Source: Burkholderiales bacterium (GTDB lineage: Bacteria; Pseudomonadota; Gammaproteobacteria; Burkholderiales; Burkholderiaceae_C). Taken from it: DNA of 49,305 nt. Location of the stretch: positions 1 through 49,305 of the forward strand of contig JANYJJ010000184.1 of assembly GCA_025358485.1 (NCBI GenBank), read 5' to 3'. A program made the position numbers and the translations under genes. Below, in pieces: positions 17,731 to 25,647 of the stretch; within the stretch, counting starts at the first letter, position 1, and each line of letters begins with the position of its first letter. A model generated the notes under the pieces. That model was not told the DNA's origin, made no database searches, and saw only the letters and a list, made by a program, of their open reading frames with translations.

Positions 17731-19521
17731 ATGTCTCACTACACCCCACCCCTGCGCGACATGCAATTTGTGATGCATGAAGTGCTCGACGTTGTCAGCG
17801 AACTCAAACAAATCCCGGCCCACGCCGACATCGACGCCGACACCATCAACGCAGTGATTGAAGAAGGCGGCAAGTTCGCGGCCAACGTGGCCTACCCGCT
17901 GAACCGCAGCGGCGACGAGCAAGGCTGCGTGCTGGACAAAACCACGCACGAAGTCACCGCACCCGCAGGCTTCAAAGAGGCCTACGCCCAGTACGTGGAA
18001 GGCGGCTGGCCGTCACTGAGCTGCGACCCAGCCTACGGCGGCCAAGGCTTGCCCCATGTAGTGAACCAGGCTCTGTACGAAATGTTGAACTCGGCCAACC
18101 AAGCTTGGACCATGTACCCCGGCTTGTCGCACGGTGCCTACGAGTGCTTGCACGCCCACGGCAGCGAAGAACAAAAGTCCACCTACCTGCCCAAGCTCAC
18201 CAGCGGACTGTGGACAGGCACCATGTGCTTGACCGAAGCGCACTGCGGCACCGATTTGGGCATGATGCGCAGCAAGGCCGAGCCGCAGGCCGACGGCACC
18301 TACCGCATCACCGGCAACAAAATTTTCATTTCTGCCGGCGAACACAATTTGGCCGAGAACATCATTCACTTGGTGTTGGCCCGTTTGCCCGATGCACCCG
18401 CGGGTTCCAAAGGCATTTCGCTGTTTGTGGTGCCGAAGTTTTTGGTGAATGCAGACGGCAGCTTGGGCGCCCGCAACCCGATTTTTTGCGGCGGCCTGGA
18501 ACACAAAATGGGCATTCACGGCAACGCCACGGCGCAGATCAATTTGGACGGCGCGGTGGGCACCTTGGTCGGTCAGCCGAACAAGGGTTTGGGCGCCATG
18601 TTTGTGATGATGAATGCAGCGCGTTTGGGCGTGGGCATGCAGTCGCTGGGCTTGACCGAAATCGCCTACCAAAACGCCGTGGCGTATGCGAAAGACCGCA
18701 TCCAGATGCGCTCACTGTCAGGTGTGAAATCGCCCGACAAAGCGGCCGATTCGATCATTGTTCACCCCGACGTTCGCAAGATGTTGTTGACCGCCCGCGC
18801 CTATGCCGAAGGCGGCCGCGCGCTGGCCATGTGGACGACCATGCTGCTCGACAAGCAGGCAGGCAGCACGAATGAAGCCGAGCGCGCCGAATGCGCAGAC
18901 ATGGCGGCCTTGGTCACACCCATCGTCAAAGCATTTTTGACCGACAACGCTTGGTTGGCCACGTCGCACTGCATGCAGGTGTTTGGCGGGCACGGCTACA
19001 TCCGGGAATGGGGCATGGAGCAATACGTTCGCGATGCCCGCATCAACATGATTTACGAAGGCACTAACACCATCCAGTCACTCGATTTGTTGGGCCGCAA
19101 GGTGCTCGGCGACAACGGTGCCAAGTTGAAAAAGTTTGGCAAATTGGTGGCCGACTTCATCGAAGAAGAAGGCACCAACGAGGCCATGCAAGAGTTCATC
19201 AACCCGCTGGCCGACTTGGGCGACAAGGTCACCAAGCTCACCACCGAGATCGGCATGAAAGCCTTCAAAAACCCCGACGAAGTGGGCGCAGCGGCAGTCG
19301 ACTATTTGCGCGTCTGCGGCCACTTGGTGTTTGCTTATTTTTGGGCACGCATGGCCAAAGTGGCGCTGGAAAAACTGGACACTGGCGACGCCTTTTACAA
19401 GGCCAAACTCATCACCGCGCGCTTTTACTTTGCCAAGCTGTTGCCCGAGACGGCATCATTGATCCGCACCGCGCGCGCAGGCTCGGCGTCGCTGATGGAG
19501 ATGGAAGAAGCGCTGTTCTGA
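17731..19521 (+). CDS. Acyl-CoA dehydrogenase (long 596-residue form)
   Basis: FAD enzyme that introduces the alpha,beta double bond in acyl-CoAs, the first step of beta-oxidation. At 596 residues it belongs to the longer class with an extra C-terminal domain (DmdC/AcdA-like). Visible motifs are MCLTEAHCGTDLG (FAD and substrate binding), ITGNKIFISAGEH, and MIYEGTNTIQ, where Glu443 is the predicted catalytic base. GGAG lies eight bases before the ATG. It heads the structural genes of the cluster; chain-length preference cannot be read from sequence. Confidence 0.93.
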   Translation: MSHYTPPLRDMQFVMHEVLDVVSELKQIPAHADIDADTINAVIEEGGKFAANVAYPLNRSGDEQGCVLDKTTHEVTAPAGFKEAYAQYVEGGWPSLSCDPAYGGQGLPHVVNQALYEMLNSANQAWTMYPGLSHGAYECLHAHGSEEQKSTYLPKLTSGLWTGTMCLTEAHCGTDLGMMRSKAEPQADGTYRITGNKIFISAGEHNLAENIIHLVLARLPDAPAGSKGISLFVVPKFLVNADGSLGARNPIFCGGLEHKMGIHGNATAQINLDGAVGTLVGQPNKGLGAMFVMMNAARLGVGMQSLGLTEIAYQNAVAYAKDRIQMRSLSGVKSPDKAADSIIVHPDVRKMLLTARAYAEGGRALAMWTTMLLDKQAGSTNEAERAECADMAALVTPIVKAFLTDNAWLATSHCMQVFGGHGYIREWGMEQYVRDARINMIYEGTNTIQSLDLLGRKVLGDNGAKLKKFGKLVADFIEEEGTNEAMQEFINPLADLGDKVTKLTTEIGMKAFKNPDEVGAAAVDYLRVCGHLVFAYFWARMAKVALEKLDTGDAFYKAKLITARFYFAKLLPETASLIRTARAGSASLMEMEEALF

Positions 19522-19544
19522 TTTCTTTTTTTGCTTATTTGTTT

Positions 19545-19564
19545 ATCGATCGATCAATCAATCA
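19545..19564. repeat. Tetranucleotide run (ATCG x2, ATCA x3) before a ribosome-binding site
   Basis: Five consecutive 4-base units end four bases before the AAGGAGA of the DUF2147 gene. Tetranucleotide tracts can change length by slippage. Here it lies outside coding sequence, between a stop codon and the next Shine-Dalgarno, so length change would affect leader structure, not frame. Confidence 0.85.
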
Positions 19565-19580
19565 ATTCAAGGAGACCGAC

Positions 19581-20024
19581 ATGTTGAAAATTGTTTTAGC
19601 TGCTGCTGTTTTTCTGGCCCACACCGTCGTGCTGGCGCAGGCCACACCCGCAGGTTTGTGGAAGACCATCGACGACGAAACCAAGAAGGAAAAATCTTTG
19701 ATCCGCGTGACCGAGGCAGGCGGTGTGTTCACTGGCAAGCTGGAGAAGTTTCTTGACCCTGCCACCAAGGCCGACAGCACCTGCGAGAAGTGCTCAGACG
19801 AGCGCAAAGACAAACCCGTCCTCGGCATGACCCTGATCCGCAACGTCAAAAAGAATGCTGACGAAGCCGCTCAGTTTGACGGCGGCGACATCCTGGACCC
19901 GAACAACGGCAAGGTCTACAAAGTGCGCCTGAAGCCACTGGACGGCGGCAAAAGTTTGGAAGTTCGCGGCTACATCGGCTCACCCATCTTGGGCCGCACC
20001 CAGACTTGGCTCCGCGTTGAGTGA
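19581..20024 (+). CDS. DUF2147 family secreted protein
   Basis: Periplasmic protein of 147 residues with a signal peptide (1-19, cleavage after LAQA). The DUF2147 domain follows: GLWKTIDDETKKEKSLI, then a CEKC pair (about 71-74), LGMTLIRNVK, GGDILDPNNGKVY and LEVRGYIGSPILGRTQTW. The family is small and lipocalin-like in predicted fold, with no proven biochemical activity. The start is decided by AAGGAGA six bases upstream of the ATG. Its place inside a beta-oxidation cluster is recurrent in related bacteria as far as I know and may indicate a lipid-related role, but that is inference. Confidence 0.88.
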   Translation: MLKIVLAAAVFLAHTVVLAQATPAGLWKTIDDETKKEKSLIRVTEAGGVFTGKLEKFLDPATKADSTCEKCSDERKDKPVLGMTLIRNVKKNADEAAQFDGGDILDPNNGKVYKVRLKPLDGGKSLEVRGYIGSPILGRTQTWLRVE

Positions 20025-20061
20025 CCACCAGCGCCCTTGACCTGATTCACTGAGAACCACC

Positions 20062-22476
20062 ATGACCCGATTTCCCGTTCGCAAAGTGGCCGTGCTCGGC
20101 GCTGGCGTGATGGGCGCGCAAATTGCCGCCCACCTTGTCAATTGCAAAGTGCCCGTGGTGCTGTTTGATCTAGCGGCCAAAGACGGCCCGAAAAGCGGCG
20201 TTGTGCTCAAGGCAATTGAAGGCTTGAAAAAACTCAAACCTGCGCCATTAGGCATTCCAGAAGACGCTGGCTTGATTCAAGCCGCCAACTACGAAGAACA
20301 CCTGCATTTGCTGGCCGACTGCGATCTGGTGATCGAGGCGATTGCCGAACGCATGGATTGGAAGCAAGCGCTTTACGAAAAGATTGCAGCGCACGTGGCA
20401 CCGCACGCCATCATGGCCAGCAACACCTCGGGCCTCAGCATCACCAAGCTCAGCGAAGTGCTGCCTGAATCCATCAAGCCGCGCTTTTGCGGCATTCACT
20501 TTTTCAACCCGCCGCGCTACATGTATTTGGTGGAGTTGATCAACACGCCCACCACACGGCCCGAGATCCTAGACCAGCTCGAAGCCTTCGTGACCACCGG
20601 TTTGGGCAAGGGCGTAGTCCGCGCGAAAGACACGCCCAACTTCATCGCCAACCGCGTGGGAATCGCAGGCATGCTGGCCACGATGATCGAGGCCGAGAAA
20701 TTCGGTTTGAGCTACGACGTGGTCGATGACTTGACCGGCAAAAAGTTGGGCCGGGCCAGCTCAGGCACCTTCCGCACGGCCGACGTGGTGGGCTTGGACA
20801 CGATGCTTCACGTCATCAAAACCCTGCAAGACAACTTGGCGTCCGACCCCTTCTTCGGCACCTACGGCACACCGCCCGTGTTGGCTGCACTGATGGCCCA
20901 AGGTGCTTTGGGTCAGAAAACCGGCGCGGGCTTTTACAAGAAAGTGGGCAAGGACATCTTGCGCCTTGACCCCAAAGCGACCGACCCAGCGTCGGCTTAC
21001 GTGGCCAGTGGTGGCAAAGCCGATGAAATCGTTGCGCGCATGCTCAAAAAGCCCGCCCCTGAGCGCTTGAAGTTGCTGCGCGAATCAAGCAACCCGCAAG
21101 CGCAATTCTTGTGGGCGATCTTGCGCGACAGCTTCCATTACGCCGCAGTGCACTTGCATGACGTGGCCCACAGCGCACGTGAAATCGACTTCGCCATGCG
21201 CTGGGGTTTTGGTGCCAGCCAAGGCCCGTTTGAGCTGTGGCAACAAGCCGGTTGGAAGCAAGTGGCCGAGTGGGTGAAGGCCGACATCGACGCCGGCAAA
21301 GCCTTGTGCACCGCGCCGCTACCTGCCTGGGTTTTTGACGGACGGGAGGGTGTGCACACGCCCGAAGGCTCGTGGAGTGCGTCGCAGAACAAGTACCTGG
21401 CGCGCAGCTCGCTGCCGGTGTATCAGCGTCAGCACTTTGCTGAAGCCATGTTCGGTTCGGGCGCCGCAGATCCGAAGACCGCTGGCACCACGGTGTTTGA
21501 AAACGACGAGGTTCGTGGCTGGACTCTGGTCAATCAAGATGGCAAAGCGGACGATGTCCTGATCCTCAGCCTGAAAAGCAAGCTCCACCTCATCGGCGCG
21601 CCGATGATTGAAGGCTTGCTCAAGGGCATCGATCTTGCCGAGGCGCAATACAAAGGCTTGGTGATCTGGTCACCCGACGAGCCTTTCTCGGCCGGTGCCA
21701 ACCTGGAAGCCATGCTGCCGCAGTTCATGAAAGGCGGGGCCGCAGCGATTGCGCCCGAGATCAAAAAACTGCAAGACGCACTGCTGCGTTTGCGCTACGC
21801 CGCCGTCCCTACAGTCGCTGCGGTGCGCGGCATGGCGCTGGGGGGAGGTTGCGAAATTGCCATCGCCGCTGCCAAGCGCGTGGTCGGCATGGAGAGCTAC
21901 ATCGGCTTGGTGGAAGTGGGCGTGGGCTTGCTGCCCGGCGGTGGCGGCTTGACCTACATCGCGCGCCGCGCGGCCGAGCTGGCTAACGCTGCCAATGCGA
22001 ATGCCGACATTTTCAAGTTCGTTTCTGACGGCTTCACCAACGCCGCCATGGCAAAGGTCGGCACCAGCGCGATTGAGTCGCGCAAGTTGGGCTACGTGTT
22101 GTGGAGCGACGTGATCGTGCCGAACAAAGACGAATTGCTGTTTGTGGCCATCACACAAGCCAAGGCCATGTTCGACAGCGGCTACCGCGCCCCGGCGCGC
22201 GCGCTGTTCCCGGTGGCCGGGCGCAACGCCATCGCCACCATCAAATCGCAACTCGCCAACATGCGCGACGGCGGCTTCATCAGCGCGCACGACTTCCATA
22301 TTTCGGCCCTGATTGCCGATGTGGTGTGCGGCGGCGATGTCGATGCGGGTTCGATGGTGAACGAGGAGTATTTGATGTCGCTGGAGCGCAAACACTTCTG
22401 TTCGCTGCTGGACCACCCGAAGACACAGGAGCGAATCATGGGCATGCTGCAAACGGGCAAGCCGGTCAGGAATTGA
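20062..22476 (+). CDS. 3-hydroxyacyl-CoA dehydrogenase / enoyl-CoA hydratase, FadN-type
   Basis: Bifunctional beta-oxidation enzyme of 804 residues. The hydroxyacyl-CoA dehydrogenase part comes first (order reversed from E. coli FadB): the NAD site VLGAGVMGAQIAAHL is near residue 10, ASNTSGLSI follows, and the catalytic HFFNP stretch is near 150. Dehydrogenase C-terminal domains follow to about 450. The crotonase part (about 500-720) has the oxyanion segment MALGGGCEIA and EVGVGLLPGGGG. Domain order matches the FadN/FadJ-like group of Bacillus and Proteobacteria. It is cotranscribed with the upstream dehydrogenase and the downstream thiolase. Confidence 0.93.
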   Translation: MTRFPVRKVAVLGAGVMGAQIAAHLVNCKVPVVLFDLAAKDGPKSGVVLKAIEGLKKLKPAPLGIPEDAGLIQAANYEEHLHLLADCDLVIEAIAERMDWKQALYEKIAAHVAPHAIMASNTSGLSITKLSEVLPESIKPRFCGIHFFNPPRYMYLVELINTPTTRPEILDQLEAFVTTGLGKGVVRAKDTPNFIANRVGIAGMLATMIEAEKFGLSYDVVDDLTGKKLGRASSGTFRTADVVGLDTMLHVIKTLQDNLASDPFFGTYGTPPVLAALMAQGALGQKTGAGFYKKVGKDILRLDPKATDPASAYVASGGKADEIVARMLKKPAPERLKLLRESSNPQAQFLWAILRDSFHYAAVHLHDVAHSAREIDFAMRWGFGASQGPFELWQQAGWKQVAEWVKADIDAGKALCTAPLPAWVFDGREGVHTPEGSWSASQNKYLARSSLPVYQRQHFAEAMFGSGAADPKTAGTTVFENDEVRGWTLVNQDGKADDVLILSLKSKLHLIGAPMIEGLLKGIDLAEAQYKGLVIWSPDEPFSAGANLEAMLPQFMKGGAAAIAPEIKKLQDALLRLRYAAVPTVAAVRGMALGGGCEIAIAAAKRVVGMESYIGLVEVGVGLLPGGGGLTYIARRAAELANAANANADIFKFVSDGFTNAAMAKVGTSAIESRKLGYVLWSDVIVPNKDELLFVAITQAKAMFDSGYRAPARALFPVAGRNAIATIKSQLANMRDGGFISAHDFHISALIADVVCGGDVDAGSMVNEEYLMSLERKHFCSLLDHPKTQERIMGMLQTGKPVRN

Positions 22477-22492
22477 TTGAGTTGAATCAGCC

Positions 22493-22627
22493 CCCTCTCC
22501 ACGGGCAACGAAGGAGCCCCTTCGGGTCTCGGGAGAGGGTTGGGGAGAGGTGAAAACCTGCCCTCAAGCACCGCAAGCATTCACCGCTTTCACCTCCTCC
22601 CCTGCCCTCCCCCGTCAAGGGGGAGGG
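22493..22627. repeat. Hairpin-rich intergenic repeat before the thiolase gene
   Basis: Two foldback units occupy the gap. The first pairs CCCTCTCC (22493-22500) with GGAGAGGG (22532-22539) around a small inner hairpin (22509-22524). The second is a perfect 9-bp stem (22605-22613 with 22619-22627). CCTCTCC/GGAGAGG palindromes are typical extragenic repeats in Comamonadaceae and relatives. The second hairpin ends 20 bases before the thiolase ATG and could affect translation or mRNA decay in the operon. Confidence 0.75.
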
Positions 22628-22647
22628 AGATTAAACAAGGACACATC

Positions 22648-23847
22648 ATGAGCAAACAAATTCAAGACGCCTACATCGTTGCCGCCACGCGCACACCCAT
22701 CGGCAAGTCGGGTCGCGGTTATTTCAAGAACACGCGCGCTGACGACTTGTTGGTGCTGGCCATGCAAAGCGCGCTGCGCCAAGTGCCCACGCTTGACCCC
22801 AAGGCAATCCAGGACGCCGTGATTGGCTGCTCATTTCCCGAAGGCGAACAAGGCATGAACATGGCGCGCGTGGCCGTGGCCTTGGCGGGCTTGCCCAATT
22901 CGGTGGGCGGCATCACGGTGAACCGGTTTTGCGCATCAGGTCTGTCGGCCATACAAATGGCGGCAGACCGCATTCGCGTGGGCGAAGCCGATGTGATGAT
23001 TGCAGGCGGTGCCGAGTCGATGAGCTTGGTGCCCATGGGCGGCAACAAGCCGTCCTTCAACCCGCGCGTGTTTGAGCGCGACGAGAACATAGGCATCGCC
23101 TACGGCATGGGCATCACCGCCGAGAACGTGGCCAAGCAATGGAAGGTGACACGCGAAGCGCAAGACGAATTTGCCTTGCAGTCGCATTTGCGCGCACTCA
23201 AAGCGCAGCAGGCCGGAGAGTTCACGGACGAGATGACGCCGATAGATGTGATCGACCGCTTCCCCAATTTGGCCACTGGCGAGCAGCAAACCAAAACCCG
23301 CACCGTGAGCCTGGACGAGGGCCCGCGCGCCGACACGTCCATCGAAGGCTTGGCCAAACTGCGGCCGGTGTTTGCGGCCAAAGGCAGCGTGACGGCGGGC
23401 AACAGCTCGCAAACCAGCGACGGCGCCGGCTGCTTGATTTTGGCAAGCGAGAAGGCCATCAAAGAACACGGCCTCACACCATTGGCGCGCTTTGTGAGTT
23501 TTGCCAGCCGCGGCGTGCCGCCCGAGATCATGGGCATCGGCCCGATTGAAGCCATTCCTGCTGCCTTGGGCTACGCCGGATTGAAGCAAAGCGACATGGA
23601 CTGGATCGAGCTGAACGAAGCCTTTGCCGCACAAGCTTTGGCCGTGTTGAACACGCTGAAGTTGGACGGCAGCAAAGTCAATCCCATGGGCGGCGCGATT
23701 GCGCTGGGCCACCCACTGGGCGCGACCGGAGCCATCCGCGCGGCGACGGTGATCCATGCACTGCGTCGGCACAATTTGAAGTACGGCATGGTGAGCATGT
23801 GCGTGGGCACGGGGCAAGGCGCGGCGGGTATTTTCGAAAGAGTGTGA
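22648..23847 (+). CDS. fadA: Acetyl-CoA acyltransferase (thiolase)
   Basis: Last step of beta-oxidation: thiolytic cleavage of 3-ketoacyl-CoA; 399 residues. Active-site residues are Cys95 in NRFCASGLS, His355 in ALGHPLGATG, and Cys385 in CVGTGQGAAG. The start MSKQIQDAYI is preceded by AAGG nine bases upstream, which rules out the longer frame running back through the hairpin repeats. It follows the FadN-type gene after 171 bases. The degradative role is inferred from context; biosynthetic acetoacetyl-CoA thiolases share these motifs. Confidence 0.92.
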   Translation: MSKQIQDAYIVAATRTPIGKSGRGYFKNTRADDLLVLAMQSALRQVPTLDPKAIQDAVIGCSFPEGEQGMNMARVAVALAGLPNSVGGITVNRFCASGLSAIQMAADRIRVGEADVMIAGGAESMSLVPMGGNKPSFNPRVFERDENIGIAYGMGITAENVAKQWKVTREAQDEFALQSHLRALKAQQAGEFTDEMTPIDVIDRFPNLATGEQQTKTRTVSLDEGPRADTSIEGLAKLRPVFAAKGSVTAGNSSQTSDGAGCLILASEKAIKEHGLTPLARFVSFASRGVPPEIMGIGPIEAIPAALGYAGLKQSDMDWIELNEAFAAQALAVLNTLKLDGSKVNPMGGAIALGHPLGATGAIRAATVIHALRRHNLKYGMVSMCVGTGQGAAGIFERV

Positions 23848-23912
23848 TTTTTCGGGCATGGGCTAAGGGTGAATTGGGACAACAGAACCGACCCACTTCG
23901 CATCGTAAAAAC

Positions 23913-23999
23913 CCCGTTCGCCCTGAGGTAGGTTTCCGACCGCCCTGAGGCAGCGTAGGGAGTCCTGCTCTGGCCCTTCGATACCTCAGGGCGAACGGG
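23913..23999. repeat. REP-like extragenic palindrome with 18-bp perfect arms
   Basis: Arms 23913-23930 and 23982-23999 are exact inverted copies that contain the GTTCGCCCTGAGG core; a third partial core is at 23941-23950. This core with a TCGAAGG end is a widespread intergenic repeat in Burkholderiales as I know it. It lies between the thiolase and the following hydratase gene, where it could stabilise or terminate the transcript. A diverged relative is at 31996-32041. Confidence 0.8.
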
Positions 24000-24006
24000 A
24001 GTGGGG

Positions 24007-24034
24007 AACTCAGAAAGCAAAACTCAGAAAGCAA
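24007..24034. repeat. Perfect 14-nt tandem duplication upstream of the hydratase start
   Basis: AACTCAGAAAGCAA occurs twice in a row (24007-24020, 24021-24034), ending four bases before the ATG at 24039. No good Shine-Dalgarno is present in either copy; AGAAAG is the nearest purine run. The duplication may be a replication slip that moved the original ribosome-binding site. Confidence 0.9.
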
Positions 24035-24038
24035 AAAA

Positions 24039-24815
24039 ATGAGCATCAAAACAGCAACCCTCAACGGCGTGGCCACCATCGAAATTGCGCGGCCTGAGAA
24101 GAAGAATGCGTTGACGGTGGCCATGTACCAAGCCATGACCGACGCATTGCGTGCGGCACAGGACGACCCTGCGGTGCGCGCCGTGCTCATCACCGGGCAG
24201 CCCGGCATCTTCACGTCGGGCAATGACATTGAAGACTTCATCGCGCGCCCGCCTGAGAGCGGCTCCAATTCAGCGAACTCGCCGGTGTTTCAGTTCATGC
24301 AGGCACTGGCCAGCTGCGAGAAGCCGGTGATCGCGGCGGTCACGGGTGCGGCCATTGGCATCGGCACCACTTTGCTGCTGCACTGCGACTTGGTTTACGT
24401 GTCTGACGAAGCGCGTTTGGCCATGCCGTTTGTGAGCTTGGGCTTGGTGCCCGAATTTGCCGCCAGCCTCATCGTGCCGCGCTTGATGGGCCACGTGAAA
24501 GCCGCTGAAAAACTGCTGCTGGGTGAACCCTTCACGCCGCAAGACGCGGTGGACATGCACATCGCCAATGCCGTGCTGCCTGCTGGTGAAGTTGTGAGCC
24601 ATGCACGTCGCATGGCCGAGCGCTTCAACGCTTTGCCACCCGGTGCGGTGCGCGACACCAAGCGCTTGATGAAGCGAGCGTCGGCCGCCGAGACCGTGTC
24701 CACCATTGCCGTCGAAGGTGAGATTTTTTCCAGCCGCTTGCGCAGCCCCGAGGCCATGGAAGCCTTCCAAGCCTTCTTCCAAAAACGCAAGCCTGACTTC
24801 TTGCAGTTCAGCTGA
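24039..24815 (+). CDS. Enoyl-CoA hydratase/isomerase family protein
   Basis: Crotonase-fold enzyme of 258 residues, second hydratase of this cluster. The oxyanion-hole segments are ITGQPGIFTSGNDIEDF (about 52-68) and VTGAAIGIGTTLLLHCDLVY (99-118), followed by the FVSLGLVPEFAAS region that normally carries a catalytic acid. It could hydrate or isomerise unsaturated acyl-CoAs, complementing the hydratase half of the FadN-type enzyme. It is last in the cluster and is separated from the thiolase by a REP-like element. Confidence 0.88.
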   Translation: MSIKTATLNGVATIEIARPEKKNALTVAMYQAMTDALRAAQDDPAVRAVLITGQPGIFTSGNDIEDFIARPPESGSNSANSPVFQFMQALASCEKPVIAAVTGAAIGIGTTLLLHCDLVYVSDEARLAMPFVSLGLVPEFAASLIVPRLMGHVKAAEKLLLGEPFTPQDAVDMHIANAVLPAGEVVSHARRMAERFNALPPGAVRDTKRLMKRASAAETVSTIAVEGEIFSSRLRSPEAMEAFQAFFQKRKPDFLQFS

Positions 24816-24987
24816 GCGCTTGGCCAGCTTCGTGTCGTGTTAGTGACCTTGAAGCTGCTGTCATCGCCGCTGTGGTTAGCGCAGGCGCTGTGGATGCGCA
24901 GGCACAAGCAGCAACTGCCAGCGGCGGCAGGTCAGCGCGGTGGCGAGGCGGTAGCGGAGCTCATCGCTGTGCGGTTGCTGTAGCGCC

Positions 24988-25626
24988 TTACACCACGCCG
25001 TTTTCTGTCACCACCAAAGTCAATGCTTGATCGTGCGCTTGCGCCGAAAACTCGGCGTCGCTGATTTCACAACACGCCCACGCCACGCCGACAGAAGTGA
25101 CGTGTGGGTGCGCAGCCAACCAGCGATCAAAGTAGCCACCGCCGTAGCCCAGCCGATGGCCTGATTTTGTGTAGGCCACACAGGGCACCAGCACCACATC
25201 GGGCACCATGCCCGCGCCATCGGCGGTGGACATGTTGCATTCGTCGCGCGCCGTTGGAGCCGTGCCGTTCCAGCGCCGGTAGTGCATTTCCTTGGGCTGC
25301 TTTCGTGCATAAGGCAAGGCCATGAGCACACCGGCTGCGGCCGTCTGATCGGTCAACGCGGTGGGTGCGTTAAATTCGCAGCGCATGGGCCAGTACAAGC
25401 CCAGCGTTTCAGGTTCGAACTCGATCAGCAAACGGCGCAGATGCGCGGCCTGTGCTGATTCAGCCGCAGCAGCAGCTGGCGACATCGCAAACGCCTCTCC
25501 AGACATGACAAACGCCATCCCAGACATGACAAACGCCTGACGGCGTGCCAATAAATTTGAACGAAGTGCGGCACGGGCAGTCGCATGGATTGGCGACGCA
25601 GGGTTCACGGGCAGGTTCATCGGCAA
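24988..25626 (-). CDS. 5-formyltetrahydrofolate cyclo-ligase
   Basis: Converts 5-formyl-THF to 5,10-methenyl-THF with ATP; 212 residues. The family hallmark RLGYGGGYFDR is at about 157-167, and LGLYWPMRCEFN and VLVPCVAYTKSGHRLG are also conserved. Between helix 1 (LRSNLLARRQ, 21-30) and helix 2 it carries three degenerate 7-residue repeats, AFVMSGM, AFVMSGE, AFAMSPA (31-51), coded by 21-nt tandem units. A second ATG at 25620 is possible. It is divergent from slt with only 21 bases between the start codons, so the promoters must overlap coding sequence. Confidence 0.88.
   Translation of the reverse strand: MPMNLPVNPASPIHATARAALRSNLLARRQAFVMSGMAFVMSGEAFAMSPAAAAAESAQAAHLRRLLIEFEPETLGLYWPMRCEFNAPTALTDQTAAAGVLMALPYARKQPKEMHYRRWNGTAPTARDECNMSTADGAGMVPDVVLVPCVAYTKSGHRLGYGGGYFDRWLAAHPHVTSVGVAWACCEISDAEFSAQAHDQALTLVVTENGVV
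25481..25543. repeat. Three 21-nt tandem units inside the 5-FTHF cyclo-ligase gene
   Basis: The motif GACATGACAAACGCC recurs at 25502 and 25523, and a variant GACATCGCAAACGCC at 25481, all spaced 21 bases. The repeat keeps the reading frame and adds a Met/Ala-rich stretch in a loop near the N-terminus. Confidence 0.88.
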
Positions 25627-25647
25627 AGCAGCTTTCTTGACAACAGC

